The translations under genes and the position numbers were made by a program. This document shows, piece after piece, positions 22,653-34,809 of a stretch of DNA of 64,000 nucleotides (its first letter is position 1; every line of letters starts with the position of its first letter). The notes below the pieces were generated by a model. That model was not told the DNA's origin. It saw only the letters and a program-made list of their open reading frames with translations, and did not search any database. The stretch lies in the NCBI GenBank assembly GCA_024663395.1, contig JANFAH010000018.1, forward strand, positions 558,001 to 622,000, given 5' to 3'. The DNA comes from Pisolithus tinctorius (lineage: Eukaryota > Basidiomycota > Agaricomycetes > Boletales > Pisolithaceae).

Positions 22653-25600
22653 ATGACAGATACAGGATACATACCGCCAGAACTGGCTCATATCTCGGAA
22701 GTTCCGAATCCTGGAAGGTTAGTATCGACGATATTGACTCAGTTTCTACTTACAAGAGTTCTAGATATCGGTGTCCAAACAGTAGCTTGCGAAGTGTTCT
22801 TCGAGACCCATGATATGTTGATCCAGCATATCAGGACGTGTTATCCACTCGTTCCATTTCATTCCTCGACAGCACAAGATGCTCGTCTAGCTTCATTTGG
22901 TCAATCTTCGCACTCAAGGGCTAGGTACCACGAACGATCAGGGTATACTTTCGGGAATGAACCAAATACATTCGAGCAGTTTCATGATGGTCCTTTAAAG
23001 CAAGAGCGAGAGATCAATGTGTACTATCCATTTCAGTCTCGGGCAGAATGGTCTTTAGCCAAGTTTCTCGTGGAGAACCTTACACAAACTCAGATCAAGA
23101 GATTCCTCGCTTTGCCCTGGGTACTACCGGTTTTACCTCAATAAACCATATCTCACTTATTTTCCTTAGTTCCATGATAATCCCCGGCCATCCTTTACTT
23201 CAGTAGAAGAATTGCTCGGGTGGATGGATACCCTTCCCTCAGGGCCAAAGTGGCAGGAGTACCAGTTCTAGAAGTTGAAGGTTACAAAACAACTGATTCT
23301 ATACAGCTGATTTGGCGTGACGCAGAGGAGGTCGCAAGGTCCTTGTTTGGAAACCCTATCTTTGGTGCCGATATGATGTTTGATCCTATTCTGATCACCA
23401 ATGCTCTTGGACGGGAGTACGGTGAATGGTTCTCAGCGCGCGAAGCCCATCGCATCCAAGTATGTTCATAGAGCGATACAACTTCACTACGGAAACTAAC
23501 AATGGTCTTCTGTTAGGATTCCCTTCCGGAGGGTGCCACAATCGTACCTATTCTCGCTGCATCCGACAAGACTCCTGTGACAAGGATGACCGGAGGACTA
23601 GAAATGCATCCCCTCTTAATCAGTATCGGCAATATTCCAGGGAACATCCGCATGGCAGCCACCTCACATTCATGGAGATGTGTCGCATTCATGCCTGATA
23701 CCGAAGTTTGATGTCCCTAAGGGAAACCAAATGATCCTGCAAACGTGCGTCTGGCACAAATGTGTTGATATCGTCACCGCAGGCCTGAAACGTGTTGCAG
23801 AGATTGGAACCATGATGCCGGACCCCCATGGATACCGACGCTATTGTTTCATGCCACTAGTGGCATGGACCGCTGACCTCCCTGAACAGCTAATGATCGC
23901 ATGCGTCTCCAAAAGCGCTTCCCCTGTCACGGAAGCAACCCATAAGCAGTTCGGTGACAGTCACTCCCATTCATCTCGTACAGGCAATCTCACTCTCCAG
24001 CACATCGAACAAGTCGCTCGGGGTACTCACCCGTGGAATAATCTGAGCCGCTTTCAAAGAGAGGCGAAGACGATACAGCTTAGCGGTGTCCACCTTCCAT
24101 TTTGGAGAAACTGGCCTGTTTGCGGACCCCTCCATCTTCCTTCTGCCCGAAATCCTTCATACATGCCACAAGTTTTTCTTCGACCATGTCCTTTCATGGT
24201 GTAGAGAGTTACTTGAGGACGACCTCGATGCGCGATTCAAGTGTCACCACAAACAGCGTTGCGGTGAGGCACTTTGCGGGTGGTGTTTCACACATCAAGC
24301 AAATGACGGGCAGAGAACACCGCGACATCCAGCGTACCATTGTTCCCATGATCGCTGGTTGTGTACCCCCATGGTTCCTCCGTGCCATACATGCTATTAT
24401 CAGTTTCATATACCAGGCACAGAGTCCCATACACACAGACGTTTCCGTGAAGGAAATGGAATCATCGCTGCAGGAATTCCATGCGCACAAGGATGCCATT
24501 ATCGAGGCGAATGCCAGAAAGACAAGATCAGCTGGTACCAAAAATGACTTCCACATTCTGAAGTTGGAGCTTTTTCACAGCTTCGCAGCAGGCGATTCGT
24601 AATAATGGTGGACTAATACAATATACTGCAGACGTCAGCGAATGCCTTCTTATCACCCACTGCAAGCGTCCATTCGAACGTACTAACAAGAATAAAGACT
24701 TCGCGGAACAAGTCGTCCGATTACTCGATCGCGAAGAATCTATGCAGCAGTTTGATGTATACTCGTTGATACGCTCGAGTAACATACCCCTCATCAATGC
24801 TGTTTCCATGGAAGAGGAAGAAATCGCTGCAACAGATCCAACGTTTGCATGGGTAGGGCATGTCCTACCTGAGGAGCAATGGCAACTCCATGGTCCCCTG
24901 CCCAGTCCGCAATTACTTTGCTGATGGCATTCTCGCCAATCATACTCAAACCGCCCTCCACATCACGTCACGCTCGGATGAAACTAATCAGTCGCTGAAC
25001 AACATCGCTGAACAATATCAGCTCCCCTACTTTCAAGACCTGTTATTTAGAATTTCTTCAATCGCATTCCCTTGACCTCCAGTTTGACGTTTGTACTTTC
25101 GATCATATTGCTGTGTGGCATAAGCTCTGTGTTCAGCTGCACTCCACATTCCGCGATTCTATGATTCTTCCGAGTCAAGTTGTTCGGGCATTGCGCCCCT
25201 CTCAGGATTTCCCATATGGATGCTATGACGTTGTTTTAATCAGCCCCTCAAATGACAGTGCGTAGCTTTCACATGTGCGTTGATCTGTATTAATACGTGT
25301 ACCAGCGTACAGCTGCCAGTTATGTTGCACAAGTTTCGCACTATTTTCCAGCCTCGTGCACAGTCCACACTCCAAGGTCGAAACCCCTCCGTATCTCAAC
25401 CATCCCCTTGTTTATCTACAGCCCTTCTGTGTTATTGCCACCCCGCAGCAGCAACCTGAGCTGCAGATGTGGACCCTGGAAAGGTGCTTCTCCCATATGG
25501 AGGAAGGTGGAGAGACGCGAGAGGGACTGGTCGTGCCCATTACTTGGATCTCACATGCGCTAGAGCTTGTCCCCGTTTTTGGTTCTGAAAAGGTGCCACC

Positions 25601-25727
25601 TAGCATATCATCCGCTACATCACAAGAGCTTTACCACCTGTTTTTTCCTCAATCACTTTGCAGACAAAGAGATATTCAACGCATTCCACGGGGGGGGCTC
25701 ATTTTGTTAGTAATTCTGATGGGGTAG
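22653..25727 (+). pseudogene. Plavaka transposase A, frameshifted
   Basis: The protein matches B and C throughout. It starts with a broken zinc finger (CPN, then CEVFFETHDMLIQHIRTC). It continues with YYPFQSRAEWSLAKFLVENL, GWMDTLPSGPKW, AASDKTPVT, a MPDPHGYRRYCFMPLVAWTA core, RHFAGGVSHIKQMTGREHRD and the C-terminal PLVYLQPFCVIATP domain. Reading frames change at about 22,770, 23,268, 23,697, 24,110 and 24,235, each where B keeps one frame, so it is inactive. Plavaka transposases cut and paste DNA in Agaricomycetes; I recognise the family from its conserved segments but cannot point to the catalytic residues with certainty. The stop is at about 25,725. Confidence 0.8.
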
Positions 25728-26058
25728 CATAGTAGGTACACTATGATGTATTAGAATCCTACAAACCATGATCAGTTTGACTGCATCTGGATAAGATCAC
25801 TGTCATAATCATAGTAATCGTTATCACTAGTACCATTATCATGTTAGGTAGACGATCTCCGTCCTCCAGACGGACTTTCGACCAATCAGATGCATTTCTC
25901 ACATGGAACGTAAGTATCGTAAATGATTAGGCACCGGTAATCCAAGCGGCCCGCTTGTTCAAACTGCAGATGCAGCTCTTTTGCACTTGAGCGAGCCTTC
26001 TCATTGGCCAACAAGTGTCTTAGCGAGTCTTACGACAAGTCACTTCCAAACGGAGGCA

Positions 26059-26097
26059 GGTATAACCTGCTCACTCCCTCGGGTAGTTTTGCAGATG
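26059..26097 (-). repeat. Right TIR of Plavaka A
   Basis: The sequence ends GGGTAGTTTTGCAGATG at 26,097. Reverse-complemented, it matches the left TIR at 36 of 39 bases, with the differences clustered at positions 16-22. Confidence 0.85.
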
Positions 26098-26355
26098 CTG
26101 CATCTGCGAAATGCCTGAAATGAACGCTTAGCAAGCGAGACCCTCACAGGTGATGAGAGGTTACATTCACTCAAACAGTGACTGCTGATTGGCTGACATT
26201 CTTTTTGTTTTTCCTTTGTTTCTTTTTATTTTTCTCTAATTAGCGGTCACTTAACTGCAAGGCATAGTAGATTGCAATCCGTCACCGACAGAATATCGTG
26301 CTACGAGGTATTGAGAAAACTGTTCTAAAATTTCAGCCGTAACAGTCATATCTAC

Positions 26356-29318
26356 TCAAGTGTATAGATGATACAACATGTCGAAGGCCTCTTTGGTAGT
26401 GTATGAATTAAGAAAAAAGCGATCATATAATTCCTGAGAGGTAGCCATTGTCACCGTACGGTCCACATTCTTCCCAAAAACAGGTACTAGATCTGCAGGA
26501 TGAGTGACCTCAGTTAAGGGGATGATAAAACCACTATGGCATGCCAGTGCCTGGGGTGAGTGTGGGCCGTATCCTCTTTTGAGGATCCAGAGACACATAT
26601 CTGGTTGATCTTCTGGTGTGGCAATGATATGAAATGGCCGAACGTATACGAGAGGTTGAGTTAGGGAGTCGGGGAGTGAAGAGTCTCTAAATCGGCGGGA
26701 GCGGTTCAGCTGAAATATAATGCATACTTCTGCAACATGACCTGTATGAATAAATGATACATTAGCACTATCCAGGGACATACATTATGGAACATACAAT
26801 TAGGGTTGTCTGGATTCTGTCCATCCACATTAAGAAGAACAGCGTCGCAGTTCCCGTAGGGGAAGTCGGGTGATGGAGGCTGAGCTTGAACCACTTGACT
26901 TGGCATGATCACTGAGGGCCTGCAGGTCGAGTATTGTTGAATGTGGAATTTATACCACACTGAGACTCCGTCAAACATCTGCAGGGCGATGTGGGATGCA
27001 ATGCTTTCCACATGGTGCACAACGTATTCATTGACCCTCTTGAAAAAGTCGGGAAGTGCATAAGTGGTACTGATGTCAGTGATATTCAGTTTGACACGAT
27101 CGGGAGTGATCGTGACAGATAGCGCAGCTACAGTTCCTTTGGACATTAAACCCTTCGTGAATAGATTTCGAATAGAGTGGGGGGAATTAAAGTGGCATTG
27201 TTCGCCAGGGGCAACACGAGAGATCCATGATGAGGTAGGGTCCGCTGAACAGAGAAGATTCTCTTCATCCTCGGTGGCATTCACCAAGGGCTCGTTATGT
27301 TCACGGAGCAAAAGGTATACGTCGAACAGACGAATGCACTCCTCACGGTCAAGGAGGCAGACGATCTGTTCAGCAAAGTTGGATTGCCTATTGGTGCGAG
27401 TGAATGGCATCTTGCAGTGAGTGATGAGAAGACATTTGGAAACATCGGCACTATACTGGATCAACCCACCATTTCTTCTGATGGCATCCGCGAAGCTCAG
27501 CATGAGCTCTAGCTTGGGGATATTGAAATCCTCCTTTCCAGCGCGAGCCCCAGTGTCGAGAATGCCGTTCTTTGTTGCATGAAACTCGGCAAGTGAGGCT
27601 TCCATATCTCTAATGGATGATTCGGTGTGGACATGCCTTTGGGCAAGATAAAAGAAGTCCATGAGTGCACGGATAGGCTGAACCATCGCAGCGGGGGCAG
27701 CACCAGCGATCATGGGAACAATCGTGCGCTGTATGTCACGATATTCACGTCCTGTCATTTGGGTTGCCCACAATATCCCGGAAGCAAAGTGGCGAAAACT
27801 GACGCGTTTGTGGTGGACCTTGTAGCGAGTGTTGAGTTCGTCGATCCCAACCACTTCCTTGCACCACTTCAGTACATGATCCCAGAAAAATTTGTGGAGG
27901 GAATGAAGAACTTTGGGCACGAGAAACCTGGCAGGGTCGCTGTGTTGCCAATTTTGGAAGAACGGAAGTTGCACTCCAAGGAGTTGGTTAGCCTTTGCCA
28001 CCTTCTGGAAACTATCTACCTTCCAAGGGTCCCTTCTGCCCCCCGTTCTACTGATCTGGTGAATGCGATCGAGGGTATACTGTTTTGTGTGAGGGGGCTG
28101 ACATGTTGGGTCTCCGAACTGCTCAAGAGTCGCCAGGGTGATAGGGGATGCATTTCTAGCCACTGCTGCAATTAATTGTTGTTCTGGCAGGTCAGCTGTC
28201 CATGCAACCAAGGGTGTGAAGCAGAATCAGACGTCACCGAAAGCATCCATCATGAACTCTCCAACATTAGCAACACACTTCAATCTCTCCATGACAATGT
28301 CCATACATCTATGCCAGAGCCGAGCCTGCAAAATCGTCTGGTAGTCTGGATGAACGTCGAACTTAATAATTGGCATGAAGGCAACACAACGCCAGGCATG
28401 TGCCGTGGCCTTCATGCAGATGTCAGAGTCAATGTTGGCAATTGTTAGAAACAGGGGATGCATTTCGAGGTTACCAGTATGCTTCGTGACAGGCGTCTTG
28501 TCTGATGCAGCAATAATGGGAATGATGGTCGTGCCCTCAGGAAGTGTGTCCTTAACAAACATTAGCCTTGTGCAGGAGGCAGTAAGTTCTTTGAAACAGC
28601 TGACCTGGATACGGGTTGCCTCATGAGCCATGAACCATTCACCGTACTCGCGCTCTGTATTTCTCCACACATGAAGGGGGTCAAAGGACATGTTTTGTGC
28701 GAATATTGGATTCCCAAAAAGACTTTCTACAACCTCCAGTCCATCTCGATAAATGAGTTTGATCTTCTTCTCTGTGTTGTAGCCATCGACTTCGAGTTGC
28801 ATGACTTGCCATTTCGGCCCTGATGGCAGGGTGTCCATCCACTCAAGGAGCTGGTGAGCTGACAAGAACAATGGTTTTTGACCATTCAACTACATTGGAA
28901 TGTATGAGGCAAGCGTTCCGGGTAGTACTAACATGAAACTCACCCACTCCAATTTGAGAAATATGTTGATTTGAGTCTGCATGAGGTTTTCAACAAGAAA
29001 TTTTCCCAACCTCCACTCTGCATGACTTTGGAAAGGCCAGTAAATGTTCGTTTCACAATTCTTCTGATACTGATCATCTTCTATTCGTTCCAGTGTGTTC
29101 TTCGACTGACCATACACCCAACCTGATCTCGCATGGTGTTGGGCAGTGCGGTCCCCCGACTCCTGTGTCGAACGAAGAGCAGGGGGAAGTGGGCGTATTT
29201 GAGTATCCATATCGATATAGTGAGAGAGGCTCGAAAATTCTCTAAGTCTTTCAAGCTCCGCTTCCCAAGTTCCACTTGCCTCTGGCATTGTCCACCCAGG
29301 CTGCATCTGTAGTCCCAT
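26356..29318 (-). pseudogene. Plavaka transposase B, one in-frame TGA
   Basis: Four exons (29,318-28,944, 28,889-28,605, 28,550-26,798 and 26,741-26,356) have GT-AG introns and sum to 2,799 bp, exactly 933 codons. Landmarks in order: YWPFQSHAEWRLGKFLVE, LEWMDTLPSGPKW, GNPIFAQNM, REYGEWFMAHEATRIQ, AASDKTPVT, EMHPLFLTIANID, TPLVAWTADLPEQQL, FRHFASGILWATQMTGREYR, ALMDFFYLAQ and the C-terminal domain ending in LYHLYT. The only interruption is TGA at 28,229-28,227, where A and C have Arg, so one CpG deamination may have inactivated it. B lacks the N-terminal zinc finger seen in A and C. Its start codon is 14 bp from that of the divergent accessory gene. Confidence 0.82.
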
Positions 29319-29332
29319 TGGTGATTGTGATT

Positions 29333-30305
29333 ATGTCTTCTCGCCTTACCCCTCCCCCAAGCTCTCCCCAATCCCATCACTTGGATACTAGCAGACATCG
29401 CAGCAAATCCCCACCCCTTTCTCCCCTTTGCACCTCCAAGACCCAGAAATTATTTGATAGAAAGATTGATATGGGAATTACGCCATTTCCGAGTACTCCC
29501 CTTCCAAAGCATTTACCGGAATGTAACAGCTTGCAAGAAATGCTTCGCATTTCCTGCAGTGTCGAAAAGGGTCCCACAGGAGATCACTCAGGGGACTATC
29601 TCGCTACATCCCTCCCTCCTACTGTTCATAGGTTATCGGCCTGTGCAAAGCAAGCTCATAACAAGTGTACACCATACCAGAAGCCACACAGTGCGAGTTC
29701 TATTGAACTCCGCTTTACCAAGAAGTCCCTCGGAAGACAGACATATGATGGTATCACTTTGGAGGATGCGAGAGTGGTAAAAGATCTCTATATGTCTGTT
29801 TCATCCATTCTCACACATTATTCAGGGAAAATCGCTTCTCATGTGTGGACTGCGAGTGATGCCTGAGAATGCATTCAGCAAGGCCTTGGTGATGAAGGAG
29901 GCCGACAGAGAATCTGCACGACTGCATGCTCTTATGACTGCCTGGGAGTTGGAAGCCATCAACCACCAGAGAGAGTTCCTTCTCGCGATCCAGGAAGAGA
30001 ATATGCAGAAGTTCCTTCAATCAACTGATGATCTCCGGTTGTTCATGAGCACCATGGAACATCGCTCAGTCAATGAACTGAAACATGAGGCAGACTTTGA
30101 GGTCGGGGCATATGGTCAAGATTTAACATTGCTTGCATTGGAAGACGAATGTCTCGCCCAGATGGAGGAGGTGTCAGGCGAAAGAGGGGAGAGGGAAGCG
30201 GCTGACTCTGAAGATGACTTGTCGGCCATCTTGGCTGCTTCAATTACTGTGGACGCTTTGCAAACAGATGGGAGTGAGCACAGTGACTCTGAAGATGATT
30301 TGTAA
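29333..30305 (+). CDS. Accessory protein of Plavaka B
   Basis: Two exons, 29,333-29,776 and 29,826-30,305 (GT-AG intron of 49 bp), sum to 924 bp and give 307 residues with no stop. The start is Ser/Pro-rich (MSSRLTPPPSSPQ). It is followed by SIELRFTKKSLGRQ, a helical block KALVMKEADRESARLHALMT then AWELEAINHQREF, and an acidic tail with two similar ends (ADSEDDLSAIL and HSDSEDDL). It is divergently transcribed from the transposase and the two genes must share a promoter region. The gene is intact although the transposase has a stop. No known fold is evident; a DNA- or protein-binding partner of the transposase is conceivable but unproven. Confidence 0.72.
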
Positions 30306-31993
30306 TACAGTAGTAAGTGCCATTTTCGACAAGCATTGCCATATCTCTAACGACAGTAGCTTCAGATTTAAGCATGTGTTGATAGCAGGTTTCCCCGATA
30401 TATAAGTGTTGTACATCTGGAATTGCCGTATGGTTGAATTGAGAGAATCAGTGAACCCTATCAGCATCTGCGATCATGATAAGAATGACACATGAACTTC
30501 TTTTCTTCACTAACCACCATGAGTGCTTCGTCGAGGGGAAAGCGAGGGAGAAAGGTGAGTACTCTGTCATCTGTAAAACTGTTTCTTGAATGATACTAAT
30601 CTACTTAATCTAATTCAGACGAAAGAAAAGTTTCCTGAAAATTGTGGGATGAACCTGTCTGGAAACTCAGCGGCGACCCAGATCAGCCTCACGGAGGAGC
30701 AACCTTTACCAGCGTCCGACATCGAATGGCAGCTGCAGGTCAAGGCCCACAACCACTATTTGAACAATATCAACAGTCATCGAGAAGATCGGATACCTCC
30801 TATGGTCGGGCCCTCATTGTATGCTGTGCAGCCAGCTCTCCCTGGCACGCCCGAAGCACCAACTTATTTTACACCTGAACACGCATACGAATACCCATAC
30901 CCACCCATGCCTGAGGTGTCCCACTCCTACGGTCCCACATTGGGACCTTACACGTATCTTCCACCTGAGCTTGACTATGCCCCGCCCACGCTCGCTGCAA
31001 GGTTCATGCGCTCGATGGCCCCTCATCCTACTCCATACAGCATACCATTGCAACACCCCGAGTTAGCACAAAGGCGGCTTCAGCCTGGAGAAACGACACC
31101 GAACGAAGCCTTTTCTATCCCTAAACGACATGTGATTCGAGTAAGTTGTTCATTGCTACCATTATGCTACGGTCTGATCTCTGGTTCACTTTGCAGCAGG
31201 TGGGCCAAACCACTCGAAGTGTCACTCGGGACGGATCCGGCTCATGACTTCCCCCCCCACATGTACCGGAATCTGGATCAGCAACTGACCACAGACCTGT
31301 GGCCGCCTTGGGAGAACAGGAGGTCCGTGCGATCACCAGCAATGCAAGAACCGCTTTGAAGTGAATCCTACTATCGCAAAATCTCCTTCCTGATAGCAAT
31401 GAGCTCGTGACCATGATCAAACAGGCATTGTACAATGCGGCGACACCATACGATTGAGGTAAATGCCTTCTTACTACATGACCTCTCTGACCACTGATAT
31501 TTATTACAGCTGGTTTCAAAAACTGGCTGGAGCACAACACCACGAAAGAAACGAAAAAACTTCAAGATATCGCGACAAACATCCGCAACGACTTCAAGAA
31601 CGTTGCACGCATCTTAGCGCTACCACTATATGGATTAACTGTCCATATACAATCTCGTGGACAAGAAGTCAGGTTGCGATGAGAGTGAATACCCATGCTT
31701 TTTTCCGGATACATGTGGTTGGACGAAGTTGTAACGGTAGGCCTCGTCTGTCTTACAATCCGAACATGCCCTGACCATTTTGTTTCAGAATGAGTATGGT
31801 ACAAGCTGCGTGCCTTTCGGCCACCCAGCGCTTGTTCAAACTGTTGTTGCCCTGCTCTGGAGTGACAAGCAATACCAGCAGTATCTCGATGTCGAGAGAA
31901 AGAACCTCACCCCCATTATCATCTTCGCCAGAACAATTTTATACCAAGTGCTTGATGAGTATTCGAATGGCATATTCTTACCGCAAGACTTCA

Positions 31994-32543
31994 CACTGGA
32001 AGCATTTCTCAATTTCTTTGCTAAAAACATTTTAAAAAAAGATTGAAAAATGAGACTCTTTAATTTGGGATGTTTTTGTGAGAAATATTGTAAAAATATT
32101 TTGGATTTGTATTGTCTATCATGCCTTACAAAATGCCACTAGAAAATTTTAAAGCTTTGCATATAAAAAAATTATGGATGTTCAGCAGAATGATTTTGAA
32201 CACAATATGTGTGATACATTGTAAATAATTTTCCAATATATGTCACTTTTTTTTAGAATTAACAATTGGCTTTTTTGTGAGCAGAAAGTTTACAAAGTAG
32301 GCAGTATTTATTTAGTCTAAGTACTGTATTGCAATGATGAATTGTGTGCTGAAGCTCATATGAAAAACATTCTGCTTTTTTTATGCTCAAACATGTAATA
32401 TACAGTGAAATATTTTTCAACAAAAAATCAAATCAGAAATAAAGTCTTTCCACATTAAAATCATAGGTCAAAACATCAAAAATTATTTCTAGATGAAATA
32501 TTGAGTATATTATTACACATGCCAAGAGCAATTGATACAGTAT
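31994..32543 (+). repeat. Left 550-bp TIR of the CACTA-like element
   Basis: AT-rich sequence that reads as the reverse complement of 34,810-35,359 with few differences. It runs from CACTGGAAGC to ATTGATACAGTAT. Confidence 0.88.
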
Positions 32544-33599
32544 AATTTGAGAGGCACAAGGGAGTCTTTGAACACAGGTCATTCAATGCACACAGAATGT
32601 AGTATTAAGTAGTGGACTACTGTATAGTTGTAGATCTTGTGACTGCCATTGCTTTCAAGTGCATTGCCACTTTGAGCCAAGCTGATCATACTACCATCTG
32701 AGTTGCCAGATACTTAGATGATAACAAGTGGCCAATTTTGAAATGGGGGTGCATGGATATAGTGGCCTGTGGGTGGCAATGGAACTAATTTTGCAGTGTT
32801 TGTAATTACAATTGTGGCTCCCCCTCATCCTCATCCTGCTGCTCCTGCCAGTGGTTGTCCCATCCATGGTCTGAGCCTCCCTATACCAAGTGCACATGCC
32901 TCCCCTACAGCTCTTCTTTAAATACAGCTTTGTACCAATTTAAGTGCCTTGAGGTCAAAACCTAACAGTCAGGACCACTCACTCTGACAAACTCTGACAC
33001 TCCCAGAGGGCTAGAACCAAAGTGCAGAGGAAGTTTGACAAAGCAGAGAGGCAGAAGTGGAGTGAAGGCATTGGGTTCAGCTTGTGTGCTGCCCCCTTGT
33101 ATGTTACTCAATGGAGGTCAACAGCTGTCAGTTGGGTGCTCTTAGATGAATATGGAAACTTTGAATAGTGCAACAAAAAGGAATATGTACATACTAGTAG
33201 CCTCAGGGAATCCACATGCCCCATCAGTGGATTGGATGTCAGTGGTTGCACATCACTAGCTATTGAGCCATTCTGAGGACACAATAAAGCACAATTAGAC
33301 AACACCATCAGTGGTAGGCAACTACAGTATGAAAGTCACTCACCTTGGTTCCTTCTGATATGTAATCAACCATGTGTTCCAGGGATCAATGTTGATGTGG
33401 TACAAATCATGAGTGGTATGTGACAATGCAAGGTCACATTGGCATGTGTCAATCATGATTTGTCTGAAACCAGCCTTTCAGGAGCTTTTTTCTTGGTTTC
33501 TTTCTGATTATAGTACACCTGTTTTATTAATTGTTTGTGTAATGGATGACTGCATGGCTAATCATAGCTGTCAACACTGGGGAACTCCTAAATGATATG
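32544..33599. other. CACTA-like element interior, unassigned
   Basis: Nearly CpG-free sequence without a recognisable protein. On the minus strand it continues the direction of the Hsp70 relic, so it may include its eroded downstream exons and introns, but I could not match any. Confidence 0.35.
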
Positions 33600-34122
33600 C
33601 ATGAAACTTACTTGACTTTCTTGTCAAGGAACTGCTCAGCAGTCTCATGCATCTTTGTAAGTACCATGGATGTCAGTTCCTCAGCACTCTGGAGAGAACA
33701 TGAGTTGTCTTACTGATCAAAACATTTGCCATGACATATGAATTGTTGGCTCTTGCTACCAATGTCAACCTCAACAGCTGGTCAAGCATCTGACTTCTCA
33801 GCAATTTTGAATGTTCTGTAGACAATATAAGATGCTGTCCTGTTTGACAGTTGTTGCATGTACTAACCAGTGCTTCAAGTCCTCCTGGACATCCACACCC
33901 TTGAACTTGCAGCCAATCAAGCCCTTAAATGTGAAGACAGTGTTGATGGATTAACCACTGCTTGACACTTGGCAGGCAGGCCAATGAGATGCTCCCCATG
34001 TTTTGTGAAGGCCACTACTGATGGGGTTGTCCAGGCACCTTTGGAGTTCTCAGTCACACATGCCTGCTTGCCCTCTATGATGGAAATGATGAACTTGTTG
34101 TACCAAGGTCAATTCCAACCAT
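33600..34122 (-). pseudogene. Mitochondrial-type Hsp70 (DnaK/Ssc1-like) pseudogene fragment
   Basis: On the minus strand, in shifting frames, the start of an Hsp70 nucleotide-binding domain is clear: VGIDLGTT near 34,120, then [20 protein letters not shown] and [21 protein letters not shown] shifted LIGCKF/VQEDLKHW segment follows, and then SAEELTSMVLTKMHETAEQF up to DKKVK near 33,610. This order matches the ATPase domain of DnaK/Ssc1 chaperones, and LPAKxQAVVNP is typical of the mitochondrial branch. Stops and frameshifts occur throughout. It is a captured, dead fragment of about 130-170 residues. Confidence 0.85.
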
Positions 34123-34809
34123 GAGGCTTTCAATAAATGCCAAACTTTTTTTTTTCCTGCAGGAGGGTCATCAACATACCAGTGACTTTAGAGTTCATGT
34201 TCCCCATGATTGAGGACCACAGGATGTCCTGTATGAGTGAGGGTGTGGTTCCCAGCATGTGTCAAGTCTGAGGTTACCAGGTTCAAGACTGGACCAGAGA
34301 CTGGTACAGGCATGAGGTCAAGGGGTCAGGGATCAGATGGTGTACTGTTTGGACTTAGTGACTGATGACACAGCACTGTTCCCTTGTGTGGGTCACAGTC
34401 CAAGTCCAAGGCTGAGGCAGAGGATTTCAGATGAGACTTATTTGATTTCAGACTGAGGGAATACAGGCCAAGTATCTATGGGTTTACATACTAGGGGTAA
34501 CTATAGTATGAAGACTGGTAATGCCAGTCTCACAGAGATTGGTAACTGATTGGTAAGAATGGTATTAGTAAGTCATGACAAAGATAACCAGAGACTGGGA
34601 CAGAGACAAGGGCAGACTGGGGACAAGGCTGGGTCAGGCTCAACCAAAATGACACTTCATAGCAGCACTTCAAAGCAGTGCTAACTGTGCTAGACCAACT
34701 GGGGGTAGGGATTTGGCAAGGGTGAGGCTGGACTGAGTGAGTGCAAGGCTGAGTCTGGCTGGGGTCAAGGCATGGCTACAACAGCATGCCATATCTGCAT
34801 CAGCATACC
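34123..34809. other. CACTA-like element interior, unassigned
   Basis: CpG-free sequence with short degenerate repeats (CAAGTCCAAGGCTGAG, GACTGGGACAGAGAC and similar). No gene is visible. Confidence 0.35.

Larger units (their letters stand above)
19614..26097 (+). mobile_element. Plavaka-type DNA transposon A with 39-bp TIRs
   Basis: The 6,484-bp element is bounded by inverted repeats at 19,614-19,652 and 26,059-26,097, which match at 36 of 39 positions. It contains the decayed third gene (minus), the accessory gene (minus) and a frameshifted transposase (plus). The flanks (ACA on the left, CTG on the right) show no target duplication that I can support. Its right end lies 3 bp from the inferred left end of element B. 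Confidence 0.8.

Noticed and set aside
30814..31056. Minus-strand and alternate-frame ORFs over the Pro/Tyr-rich exon of the B third gene
   Set aside because: The plus-strand exon has matching splice sites and continues into the conserved domain; the others are low-complexity shadows.
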